Of a DNA stretch of 49,435 bases, positions 25,192 through 33,189 are shown in pieces. The stretch lies in NCBI GenBank assembly GCA_002344205.1, contig DDSZ01000033.1, positions 88,472-137,906 on the forward strand, read 5' to 3'. The stretch is from Opitutaceae bacterium UBA2377. Its GTDB lineage: Bacteria > Verrucomicrobiota > Verrucomicrobiia > Opitutales > Opitutaceae. The notes beneath the pieces were generated by a model. The model was not told the DNA's origin. It saw only the letters and a program-made list of their open reading frames with translations, and ran no database searches. Position 1 is the stretch's first letter; each line of letters opens with the position of its first letter. A program made the position numbers and the translations under genes.

Positions 25192-26700
25192 ATGTCGCGC
25201 CGCATCCTTCTCGCCGGATTGTTTCATGAGACGCATACCTTCCTCGAGGGCCGGACGACGCTGGCGGACTTTGCCGTAACCCGGGGGGCGGGTATCCTGG
25301 CCAAGGCCGGCGATGGTTCGCCCACCGCGGGTTTTCTGGAAGTGGCGGAAGCGGCGGGCTGGGAGGTGGTGCCCACGATTGATCTCCGCGGCACGCCGAG
25401 CGCGATGGTGGCAGACGCGGTGCTGGATCATTTTTGGACGGAGTTCGCGGCCGCGGCGGAGCGCGAGGCCGCCCGCGGTCTGGATGCGGTTTTCTTGATC
25501 CTGCACGGCGCGATGGCGACGGAGTCCCACCCGGATGTGGAAGGCGAGGTGCTGGCCCGGCTGCGGCAACTGCCGGGTTTGGCGACCCTGCCGGTCTTTG
25601 CCGTGCTCGACCTGCACGCCAACGTGACCGCGCGCATGGCGGCGCACGCCAACGCGCTCATTGCCTACCGCGAAAACCCGCACACCGATGCGCAGGCCAC
25701 GGCGGTGCGCGCGGCCCGGCTGCTGCAGCGCTGCCTCGACACCGGCACCGTGCCGCACACCCACTGGCGGCGCGCGCCGATCATCTGGGCGCCGCCGGGC
25801 ACCGGCACGGCGCAGGACCCGATGCGCGGGCTGAACGCAATGGCGCGGGCGCTGGAGGCCGAGGATGCGTGGATCTGGGAAATGAACGTTACGCCGGGCT
25901 TCTCCTTTGCCGACACACCCGAGACCGGATTGTCGTTCAGCCTGGTTTCGCCCGCGCCGGCGGAACAAGTGCAGCCGCATCTGGAGCGGTTTTGCCGCGA
26001 GGCTTGGCGCTGGCGCGAGGCCGGTGTGGTCACCTATCCCGGCGTGGAAGTGGTGCTGCAAAAGATCCTGCCCGTGCAGGCGGGACCGGTGCTGCTGGTC
26101 GAACCGGCCGACAACATCGGCGGCGGCGCGCCGGGCGACGGCACGGGCGTGCTGCGCGGGGTGCTCAAGTTCGATGTGTCTGACTCCGCCGTGATCATCA
26201 ACGATCCGGCTGCGGTAAGCGCGGCGACGCAAGCCGGCCTCGGGGCGCAGTTGACGCTGGCCATCGGCGGGCGGGGCTCGCCCCTCGACCCGGGTCCGGT
26301 CGAGCTGACCGTGGTGGTGGTCTCCACGAGCGACGGCAAATTCGAGCTGGAGGACATTCACAGCCATCTGGCCTCGATGCGCGGCCGGCACATCGACATG
26401 GGGCCGTGCGCGGTGGTGCGGCACCGTGGAATCACGATTTTGCTAACGAGTCGGAAGACGCCGCCCTTCGACCTCGGCCAGTGGCGGAGCCAGGGCATCG
26501 ACCCGGAGAAGCTGAAGGTAATCGGCGTGAAGGCGGCGGTGGCCCACCGGCAGGCCTACGACCCGATCATGACCGCTTCGTATTTCGTGGACACGCCCGG
26601 ACCGTGCTCGAGCAACGTGGAGGTTTTCACCTTCCGCCATCTGCGGCGACCGGTGTGGCCGCTGGATGCGACATTCGAGTGCGCAGCCGGACGCGTTTAG
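25192..26700 (+). CDS. M81-family metallopeptidase (MlrC-like)
   Basis: 502 residues. The family includes MlrC, which cleaves linearised microcystin. Conserved parts are at the N-terminus LLAGLFHETHTFLEG, LHGAMATESHPD, the zinc-binding VLDLHANVTARM and AYRENPHTDAQ, and the C-terminal DNIGGGAPGDGTGVLR. It is full length and has no signal peptide, so it acts in the cytoplasm. It is 11 bp behind the aminotransferase. Most M81 proteins have no known substrate; here it should hydrolyse an amide in the compound that this IclR regulon consumes. Confidence 0.9.
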   Translation: MSRRILLAGLFHETHTFLEGRTTLADFAVTRGAGILAKAGDGSPTAGFLEVAEAAGWEVVPTIDLRGTPSAMVADAVLDHFWTEFAAAAEREAARGLDAVFLILHGAMATESHPDVEGEVLARLRQLPGLATLPVFAVLDLHANVTARMAAHANALIAYRENPHTDAQATAVRAARLLQRCLDTGTVPHTHWRRAPIIWAPPGTGTAQDPMRGLNAMARALEAEDAWIWEMNVTPGFSFADTPETGLSFSLVSPAPAEQVQPHLERFCREAWRWREAGVVTYPGVEVVLQKILPVQAGPVLLVEPADNIGGGAPGDGTGVLRGVLKFDVSDSAVIINDPAAVSAATQAGLGAQLTLAIGGRGSPLDPGPVELTVVVVSTSDGKFELEDIHSHLASMRGRHIDMGPCAVVRHRGITILLTSRKTPPFDLGQWRSQGIDPEKLKVIGVKAAVAHRQAYDPIMTASYFVDTPGPCSSNVEVFTFRHLRRPVWPLDATFECAAGRV

Positions 26701-26750
26701 GGCGGTTACAAGCAAACTAAGGCCGTTGCACTGCGGCGCGGTAGCGCCGG

Positions 26751-26823
26751 GTAGGGTCCGCTCTCCGAGCGGACCGCAGGAAATGTCACGCCAAACCGGG
26801 CGGTTAAGGATAACCGCCCCTAC
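26751..26823. repeat. REPIN: two facing GTAG-REP units
   Basis: Lies in the 173-bp gap between two convergent genes. Rightward from 26751: GTAG, arm GGTCCGCTC, loop TCC, arm GAGCGGACC. Leftward from 26823: GTAG, arm GGGCGGTTA, loop TCCT, arm TAACCGCCC. The two units face each other over about 22 bp. The stems differ completely in sequence while the GTAG foot and TCC stay constant, which points to maintained structure. It may also terminate both converging transcripts. Confidence 0.85.
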
Positions 26824-26873
26824 CTTTGCCTGTCGCAGTTGCTCGGTGGTATGAGTTGAGCACCACAGTGGAA

Positions 26874-27926
26874 CTACAGTGTCACCGGCCTGCTGTGCTC
26901 GGCGGATTCATAGAGCGCGCAGACGAGCGCCACGGCCTTGCGGGCTTCGGCTCCGTCAATCGCCAGCGGACTGCCGTCGCGCAGGTGGGCGACGAGGTTT
27001 TGAATCTGGCGCAGGTGGCCTTCGTGGCTGATGGCATTGGGCGCGCTGGCGCCGGAGCCGAGGGCGTTGGTCGAACCTGTGAGGACTGCATCGTCACCGG
27101 TTTGCTTTTCCCGAAATTCCCAGCGGGTGATCCGGTCGTCCTCCAGCACGAGGGAACCGTGCTCACCGCAAAGCTCGATGCGGCGCGACCATCCCGGCCA
27201 GAGGGCGGTGCTGGCCTCAATCGTGCCGAGGGTGCCATCCGCATAGCGCAGCGCGGCCACGGCGGTGTCCTCGGCCTCGATGCCGGTGTGCACGCGCCGG
27301 GTGGTCCACGCAAAAATCTCGGCCGGCATCCCGGCGAACCACTGCAACAGGTCGAGGCCGTGGATGGCCTGGTTCATCACGGCGCCGCCGCCGTCGAGCG
27401 TAAGCGAACCCTTCCAAGGCTGGGCGGCGTAGTAGTCCGCGGTGCGGTGCCATTTCACATAGGCGCTGGCGAGCACCCGCCGGCCGAGCCGGCCGGACGT
27501 GATCGCGGCTTTTACCCGCTGTGCGCCCGCGCCGAAACGTGATTGGAAAATCGGCGCGACGACCACACCGGCCTGGGCTGCGGCCTGCAGCAGCGCATCG
27601 GTGCGCCCGACCGTGATTTCGAGCGGTTTTTCCACCACGACGTGCTTGCCGGCGCGGATCGCGGCCAGCGCGGGTTCGAGGTGAGCGCCGCTTGGTGTGG
27701 TGATGCAGACCACCTGAACATCGGGTCGCTGCACCAGGGCCTCAAGGTCGGTGGTGGCAACCGGAGCGCCATGCTCCTGGGCGAGCGCCCGGGCTTTTTC
27801 CTCGCGGCGACCCCAGAAGCCGACGAGCCGGGCCCCGGGTATCTCGCGGATGGCCCGGGCATGAAAACCGGCGATCATCCCGGTGCCGAGGATGGCGAAG
27901 CCAAACGGCGGAGCGGAGGCGTTCAT
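26874..27926 (-). CDS. Gfo/Idh/MocA-family oxidoreductase
   Basis: 350 residues. GFAILGTGMIAGFHARAI (about 8-25) is the Rossmann loop, VVVEKPLEI (about 96-104) the EKP signature, and DGGGAVMNQAIHGLDLLQWFAG carries the conserved C-terminal His of the substrate domain. It is a standard NAD(P)-dependent sugar dehydrogenase candidate. The ATG at 27926 was chosen over an upstream Met because that extension lies in the divergent promoter. It is divergent from another family member with a 76-bp gap. Confidence 0.9.
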   Translation of the reverse strand: MNASAPPFGFAILGTGMIAGFHARAIREIPGARLVGFWGRREEKARALAQEHGAPVATTDLEALVQRPDVQVVCITTPSGAHLEPALAAIRAGKHVVVEKPLEITVGRTDALLQAAAQAGVVVAPIFQSRFGAGAQRVKAAITSGRLGRRVLASAYVKWHRTADYYAAQPWKGSLTLDGGGAVMNQAIHGLDLLQWFAGMPAEIFAWTTRRVHTGIEAEDTAVAALRYADGTLGTIEASTALWPGWSRRIELCGEHGSLVLEDDRITRWEFREKQTGDDAVLTGSTNALGSGASAPNAISHEGHLRQIQNLVAHLRDGSPLAIDGAEARKAVALVCALYESAEHSRPVTL

Positions 27927-28002
27927 ATAGTCAGTTTGAGGGACCAGTTCCGGGCCGGGCAAAGCAATTGACGGGCCGGCCGGAGAGCGGCGTGATGGCC
28001 GC

Positions 28003-29088
28003 ATGGCCCAAAAATCCGACGGCATGAACTACGCCCCGCAGGGCAAGCCCCGGCCGGTGGTGCAGCCCGGCGAGTTCGTCTATGCGGCGGCGCATCTCGA
28101 CCACGGGCACATTTACGGCATGAGCAACGGGCTCAACGAGGCCGGGGCGACGCCAAAGTGGGTTTACGATCCGGATCCAGCCAAGGTGGAGGCGTTTCGC
28201 AAAGTGTATCCGCAAGTTAAGGTGGCGCGCAGCCTCGACGAGATTCTCGACGATGCCGCGGTGAAGCTGGTGGCCGCGGCGGCGGTGCCGTGCGACCGCG
28301 GACCCTTGGGCTGCCGCGTGATGCAGGCGGGGAAGGATTATTTCACCGACAAGACACCGTTCACAGCGCTCGACCAGCTCGCCGAGGCGCGCCGCGTGGC
28401 CGCTGCGACCGGCCGCAAGTATGCGGTGTATTACAGCGAGCGGCTGCACTCCGAGGCCGGCATGCACGCCGGTGACCTCGTGCACGGCGGTGCGATCGGC
28501 CGGGTCGTGCAGGTGCTCGGGCTTGGGCCGCACCGGCTGGCCAAGGCCTCCCGGCCGGCGTGGTTTTTTGAGAAGGCGAAATATGGCGGCATCCTGTGCG
28601 ACATCGGCAGCCATCAGTGCGAGCAGTTCCTTTTCTACAGCGGTGCGACCGACGCCACCGTCACGCATGCGGCCGTGGGCAACTACGCAAACCCCGACAC
28701 GCCGGAGCTGGAGGATTTCGGCGAGGCCACGCTCACCGGTGACAACGGCGCGGCGAATTACTTCCGCGTGGACTGGTTCACGCCGAATGGGCTCAGCACA
28801 TGGGGCGACGGCCGCACAATGATTCTGGGCACGAAGGGCTACATCGAGCTGCGCAAATACCTCGACGTCGGCCACAGCGCGACGGGCGACAACCTCATCC
28901 TCGTGGATGACAAGGGCGAGCAACGCTTCAGCGTGGCGGGACAGGTGGGCTTCCGCTTTTTCGGCGAACTCATCCTCGATTGCCTTAACCGCACGGAAAA
29001 GGCGATGACGCAGGCGCACACCTTCAAGGCCGCCGAGCTCTGCCTCAAGGCCCAGGCCGCGGCGAAGACACTGACGGCAGGGAAGTGA
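28003..29088 (+). CDS. Gfo/Idh/MocA-family oxidoreductase (divergent N-terminus)
   Basis: 361 residues; a second Met at residue 8 is an alternative start. The N-terminal nucleotide-binding part is degenerate (VYAAAHLDHGHIYGMSNGLNEAGA) and the EKP motif reads FTDKTPFTA, while the C-terminal domain (GGILCDIGSHQCEQFLFYSGA) keeps the pattern of the family. It may use its cofactor differently or have a changed reaction. It is separated from the divergent oxidoreductase by only 76 bp and followed by a repeat element. Confidence 0.8.
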   Translation: MAQKSDGMNYAPQGKPRPVVQPGEFVYAAAHLDHGHIYGMSNGLNEAGATPKWVYDPDPAKVEAFRKVYPQVKVARSLDEILDDAAVKLVAAAAVPCDRGPLGCRVMQAGKDYFTDKTPFTALDQLAEARRVAAATGRKYAVYYSERLHSEAGMHAGDLVHGGAIGRVVQVLGLGPHRLAKASRPAWFFEKAKYGGILCDIGSHQCEQFLFYSGATDATVTHAAVGNYANPDTPELEDFGEATLTGDNGAANYFRVDWFTPNGLSTWGDGRTMILGTKGYIELRKYLDVGHSATGDNLILVDDKGEQRFSVAGQVGFRFFGELILDCLNRTEKAMTQAHTFKAAELCLKAQAAAKTLTAGK

Positions 29089-29103
29089 ACAGGCCGGAGA
29101 TTT

Positions 29104-29214
29104 TGGCCGCAAAAAGGCGCAAAAGAGACAGTTTAGTTAAGGGCCTCGCCCGCGCGCCTATAGGCGCCTCGTGAGCCACAAATGCGGGCTGACTTTTGCG
29201 CCTCTTTGCGGCCA
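29104..29214. repeat. 111-bp inverted-repeat element
   Basis: Two 22-bp arms, 29104-29125 and 29193-29214 in inverted orientation, match at 21 of 22 positions; each contains CCGCAAA and GGCGCAAAAG. The centre holds a perfect palindrome GCGCCTATAGGCGC (29154-29167). No coding capacity. It sits between the ends of two convergent genes and looks like a MITE-type dispersed repeat distinct from the REP family. Confidence 0.8.
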
Positions 29215-29240
29215 GTCCGGTTTGAGAGACCTTGCGCGGG

Positions 29241-30071
29241 TCAACTTGCGATGGGCCACATGACCGGAAACTGCGGGCCGCGGAACTTTTCGCCCGCGGC
29301 GGGGTGATCGGGCTGCTTTTGCATCACGAACTCGTTCATGTGCTCCTGCATCGGCCGGTAGGTGCACTCGGTGGACATGACGTGCGAGACGAAGGCGCGG
29401 CGGCGGAACGCGGAGAAGTTGCGGTCGCTGCCGTGCAGTGTCAGGCCGTGATGAAAGGAGACGCTGCCCTTGGGGATGATGACCGGCACCTCGCGGCCGT
29501 TGAAGTCGGCGGGCACCGCGGGCTTCTGGACATCGTCACCGGTGATGCCGGTGGGGAGTTTCCAGATGCCGAGCTTATGCGAGCCTTCGAGGAAAACCAT
29601 CGGGCCGGAGTCGGGCCGCACGTCGTCGAGGGCGATCCAGCAGGTGACGGTCCGGCACTCGGCGATCATCTGCCAGTAGGCCCAGTCCTGGTGCCAGGTG
29701 ATGACACGACCGCCGTGCGCGGGTTTGTCGAGCAACTGGTCGTGCCACATCCGGATGCCGGGGGCCCCGATGAGCTGGGCGGCGATATGGCCGAGGCGCG
29801 GGCTCAGGGCGGCGTCGGCCAGCGTGGCGTCGGCTTTCCAGGCGTTGTCGATTTTGATGACCGCGAGCGGGTCGCCATCTCGGCCGGTGAAGCCGTCGGG
29901 CGGCGCACCTTTTTCAAAATCCCTGGCGATGACACGGTCGGCGGCGGCGTTGAGCTGCGCCACTTCCGCGGTGGAGAAAACACCGGGCTGAATGTGGTAG
30001 CCACGTTCATTGAACGCGGCGATGGCCGCGGCGGGGAGAGTGGTGCGGGCGGGGTCGGCGGGGAAGCGCAT
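29241..30071 (-). CDS. Phytanoyl-CoA dioxygenase (PhyH) family protein
   Basis: 276 residues from the ATG at 30071; an open extension of 72 codons upstream would overlap the divergent peroxiredoxin and is not used. Fe(II)/2-oxoglutarate dioxygenase ligands are visible: His127 and Asp129 in TWHQDWAYW and His213 in GLTLHGSDRN, with the 2-oxoglutarate-binding Arg cluster RRR following. Bacterial PhyH proteins hydroxylate varied small molecules; the substrate is unknown. It converges with the oxidoreductase gene and diverges from the peroxiredoxin gene. Confidence 0.88.
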   Translation of the reverse strand: MRFPADPARTTLPAAAIAAFNERGYHIQPGVFSTAEVAQLNAAADRVIARDFEKGAPPDGFTGRDGDPLAVIKIDNAWKADATLADAALSPRLGHIAAQLIGAPGIRMWHDQLLDKPAHGGRVITWHQDWAYWQMIAECRTVTCWIALDDVRPDSGPMVFLEGSHKLGIWKLPTGITGDDVQKPAVPADFNGREVPVIIPKGSVSFHHGLTLHGSDRNFSAFRRRAFVSHVMSTECTYRPMQEHMNEFVMQKQPDHPAAGEKFRGPQFPVMWPIAS

Positions 30072-30177
30072 GGAATGGGGTAACGGCACCCTAGAACGGG
30101 CCAGATTGGCCGCCAGCCGGAAATGGTCCGGTCCGGCCGCTTGCGAAATCGCCGCCCCGTGATACTGGTGAACCTGC

Positions 30178-30687
30178 ATGAAACTTCGTTTCCTCACCGC
30201 CTCGGCCGTTTTTCTCACCATGTCGCTCTTCTCCTCCGCCCAACCGCTCGCCGTCGGGGCCGCCGCTCCGCTCGTCACCGCCCCCACCGAAACCGGCGCG
30301 CCGCTGGCGCTCGGCGAGGTTTACGCCGCCAACACCTACACGCTGGTCTATTTCTACCCCAAGGCCGACACACCGGGCTGCACGGCGCAGGGCTGTTCGC
30401 TACGCGATGCCTATGCGGAGTTGCTGGAAAAAGGCGTGGCGGTTATCGGCGTGAGCACCGACAAGCCGGAAGCGCAGGCGAAGTTTAAGGCGAAATACAA
30501 CCTGCCCTTCACGTTGCTCGCCGATCACGACAAAAAAGTGGTCGAGGCCTTTGGCGTGCCGACCACGATGGGCTTTGCGAAGCGTCAGGCTTATCTGATC
30601 AAGGACGGGAAAATCATCTGGGCGGATCACAGTGCCTCCACCGGCCAGCAGGCCGCCGATGTGCTGAAAGTCCTCGCGGCAGAGTAA
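30178..30687 (+). CDS. Exported peroxiredoxin (BCP/PrxQ type)
   Basis: 169 residues with an N-terminal signal sequence (about 1-21). The peroxidatic Cys68 and resolving Cys73 sit in FYPKADTPGCTAQGCSLRDAY, the five-residue spacing of BCP/PrxQ enzymes, followed by VIGVSTDKPEAQAKFKAKYNLPFTLLAD. It reduces hydrogen peroxide and organic peroxides. The signal peptide is notable, since BCP is usually cytoplasmic; periplasmic location is inferred. Confidence 0.92.
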   Translation: MKLRFLTASAVFLTMSLFSSAQPLAVGAAAPLVTAPTETGAPLALGEVYAANTYTLVYFYPKADTPGCTAQGCSLRDAYAELLEKGVAVIGVSTDKPEAQAKFKAKYNLPFTLLADHDKKVVEAFGVPTTMGFAKRQAYLIKDGKIIWADHSASTGQQAADVLKVLAAE

Positions 30688-30701
30688 GCCGCGACCGGCC
30701 T

Positions 30702-31634
30702 TTACAGGTCCTCGTCCAGCGCCCCGGGCAGGGCGGAGGCGCCCGGATCGAGTTGCACGCGATCCAGCCAGCCGGCCAGCAGCGGTTCGGCCGCGACCAG
30801 ATCGCGCGGCAGGGGCGCGGCCAACAGGTCGATGGCGCGGTGGCGGCCGTCGGCCGCGCGCACGAGGTTTTTGGCGTGCAGGTCGGCGACGAGCCAGGGG
30901 CGGCCATCCCGGAAAAACAGGCGCGGATGATCCCGGTGGGCCCGCAGGAAGCGGGCGGGCAGGGGAATGAGCGCGGGCGGTTGCAGGCGTGAGGTGTCGG
31001 CGTTTTCGGGCAGGCGTTCGCCCAGGGTCTGTTTGGTGATGAGGATACCTTCGCGGCGGGTCACGCCGAGCACTTCCGTCGGCATGCCGTCGAGCCGGAG
31101 GATGAGATCAAATTTCTCCAGCATGGCGCGGTAGGTGCCGTCGCTGGCCACGGCCAGCAGGGCCGTCTCTTCCCCGCGGTGAAACGCGAACGTGCCGCCG
31201 ATGCGGCCGTCTTCGCGCGGCATGAAAAACTTGTAGATGGAGTGGTCCGCCGCCTCGAAGGCGGTGGCCTCCACGCCGCTGCTGATGGGGCGCAGGTGCG
31301 GCCCGGCCTCACCCAGCAGATCCTCCACATCCGGGGGAAAACCAAAGTCTTCCAAGGCCAGCAGCGGCAGGGTGGCGCGGAAGGCCCGCGCGGCCGCGTC
31401 CAGCTCCTGCCACAGCGGGTCCGCCGCGGCCAGCAAGCCTACTTCGTCGGGTTCCCAGTGGACGATGTCATCGTCCGGATCCGTGCCGATGCCGACGCGC
31501 GCCGCTGCCGCGACGAAACGATCGAGCGCTTCCAGTCTTCGGCGGTGATCGTCGTGAAGCGCGCTTCGCTCGGCGTCCGCGGGGAGGCGCCCGCCTTGGA
31601 TGCAGGTCGGTTGTCCGGTGAAGGGGTCTTGCAT
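30702..31634 (-). CDS. Protein-kinase-like fold protein of unknown function
   Basis: 310 residues, not assigned to a named family with confidence. From about residue 110 it follows a kinase-like order: an ISSGVEATAFEAADHSIYKFF segment with a candidate ATP Lys, EKFDLILRLDG, a catalytic-loop-like WLVADLHAKNLVR and a metal-binding-like AIDLLAAPLP. This is reminiscent of polyvalent or toxin-antitoxin-associated kinase domains. The N-terminal 100 residues (starting MQDPFTGQPTCIQGG) are helical and contain many acidic residues. It lies 96 bp downstream of the CNNM gene on the same strand. Function unknown. Confidence 0.6.
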   Translation of the reverse strand: MQDPFTGQPTCIQGGRLPADAERSALHDDHRRRLEALDRFVAAAARVGIGTDPDDDIVHWEPDEVGLLAAADPLWQELDAAARAFRATLPLLALEDFGFPPDVEDLLGEAGPHLRPISSGVEATAFEAADHSIYKFFMPREDGRIGGTFAFHRGEETALLAVASDGTYRAMLEKFDLILRLDGMPTEVLGVTRREGILITKQTLGERLPENADTSRLQPPALIPLPARFLRAHRDHPRLFFRDGRPWLVADLHAKNLVRAADGRHRAIDLLAAPLPRDLVAAEPLLAGWLDRVQLDPGASALPGALDEDL

Positions 31635-31730
31635 GGCTCGCTCATGACTGGGAGCGGAAAGGTCGCGCCGGCCCGGGGCCGTGGCAACGGGTTTTTGCCG
31701 ACAAGTTGTTCGCAGCCGGCGTGAAGCCGC

Positions 31731-33059
31731 TCAGGCCGAGGCCTTCTGGACGGCGGCGTCCGGAGCGCGGGACACCAGCATCTTGTCGATGCGATGCCGG
31801 TCCATGTCCATGACCTCGAAGCGCCAGCCGTTCCAGGTGAAATGGTCGCCGGCGGCGGGGATGCGGCCGAAGTGTGTCATCACAAAACCGCCCAAGGTCT
31901 GGAAATCCGCGGTGTCCTCGTGCGGGAGGTCGCCGGTCACGCGCAGCAGCTCCTTCAGCTCGTCGATGGCGAGGGTGGCGTCGATGAGCCACGAGCCGTC
32001 CTCGCGCTGCTTCACGGCCGCCTGGCTGCGCTGGCCCGGCTCCGGCAGCGCACCGACGATGGCCTCGAGCACGTCCTTCAACGTGACGAGACCCTGCACG
32101 GTCCCGAACTCGTCGTTCACGAGGGCGAGGTGCTTGCCGGATTTCTTGAACTGCTCCAGCAGGTGCATCGCGTTCATCGTCTCGGGGACGAAAAAGGCGG
32201 GCACGAGCAGGTTCTTGAGCGCGGTGGGCAGGCCGATGGCGGAGTGCGCCCAGAGCGCCTTGACGGCGACGAGGCCCACGACCTGGTCGCGGCTGGTTTG
32301 GTAAACCGGGAAATAGGAATGGCCGCTGGCGACGACCTTGCGCCAGTTGACCTCGTCGGAGTCATCCAAGTTGAGAAAGACGATCTTCGGCCGCGGCGTC
32401 ATGAGCGCGGTCACCGGCAGTTGATCGAGGGCGAGCACGCCCTCGACCATCTGCTCCTCCGCCTGGTGGAAGGTGCCGGCGTGGATGCCCTTGCGGATGA
32501 GGCTGCGCACCTCGTCTTCGGTGATGGGGGCGTCCTCCGGCTGGCCGATGCCGAAGAGCCGCAGGACGCGGTCGGTCACGAAGGCGAGGGCATTCGCCAC
32601 CGGCGCCACGATGCGGGCGAACACGCCGATGGGGCCGGTGAGCGCCATGGCCACGCGTTCCGGGCTGTGTAGGGCGAGGCGTTTCGGGATGAGTTCGCCC
32701 ACGATGACCGAGGCCAGCGTGATGGCCGAGACAATGAAGGCGATGCCCAAGGCATCAGCATAGGGGGACAGGAACTCCACCTGTGCGATCATGGCGCTGG
32801 CATTGTCGGCGAGCCGGGCACCGCCGAAGACGCCGGCCAGAATGCCGATCAGCGTGATGCCGATCTGGATCGTGGAGAGGAAGCGGGTGGGTTGCTCCGC
32901 GATGCCGAGTGCGAGGCGCGCGCGCGGGTCGCCCCGGTCGGCGAGGACTTGCAACCGGGCCTTGCGGGCGGACACGACGGCAATTTCCGCCATGGCCAGG
33001 AGGCCGTTGACGAGCAGCAGGCAGCAGATGACGAAGAGCTCGGTCGAGGCGGCTGGCAT
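31731..33059 (-). CDS. CNNM/CorC-type (hemolysin-like) membrane protein
   Basis: 442 residues. An N-terminal CNNM (DUF21) domain with three or four membrane helices (about 5-160, VICCLLLVNGLLAMAEIAVVSARKARL), a CBS pair (about 215-330, with the phase PVTALMTPRP and EFGTVQGLVTLKDVLEAIVG) and a C-terminal CorC/HlyC domain (about 345-430). The family is linked to magnesium or cobalt export and cell-envelope ion balance. It diverges from the DeoR gene. Confidence 0.93.
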   Translation of the reverse strand: MPAASTELFVICCLLLVNGLLAMAEIAVVSARKARLQVLADRGDPRARLALGIAEQPTRFLSTIQIGITLIGILAGVFGGARLADNASAMIAQVEFLSPYADALGIAFIVSAITLASVIVGELIPKRLALHSPERVAMALTGPIGVFARIVAPVANALAFVTDRVLRLFGIGQPEDAPITEDEVRSLIRKGIHAGTFHQAEEQMVEGVLALDQLPVTALMTPRPKIVFLNLDDSDEVNWRKVVASGHSYFPVYQTSRDQVVGLVAVKALWAHSAIGLPTALKNLLVPAFFVPETMNAMHLLEQFKKSGKHLALVNDEFGTVQGLVTLKDVLEAIVGALPEPGQRSQAAVKQREDGSWLIDATLAIDELKELLRVTGDLPHEDTADFQTLGGFVMTHFGRIPAAGDHFTWNGWRFEVMDMDRHRIDKMLVSRAPDAAVQKASA

Positions 33060-33132
33060 GTTGGGAGGGCGGAACGTGGGCCAGGGGCCGGGCTAAAGCA
33101 ACTTTCGACGGTGAATGTTAATGAGCGATATG

Positions 33133-33147
33133 AGCGTATCTGACGCT
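33133..33147. promoter_or_regulatory. Candidate operator upstream of the DeoR operon
   Basis: AGCGTATCTGACGCT has perfect 5-bp inverted arms (AGCGT/ACGCT) around 5 bp and lies about 43 bp before the DeoR start codon. A further direct repeat ATGAGCG occurs just upstream. DeoR proteins commonly repress their own operon, so this is a reasonable but unproven site. Confidence 0.35.
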
Positions 33148-33189
33148 TTGGCTTGGCAAAAGCTGACTTTGGCGCTGTGTTAAGGACTC

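Noticed and set aside
31669..31681. CGGCCCGGGGCCG hairpin between the CNNM and kinase-like genes
   Set aside because: No loop to speak of and no T-run; in this GC content such short palindromes are expected.
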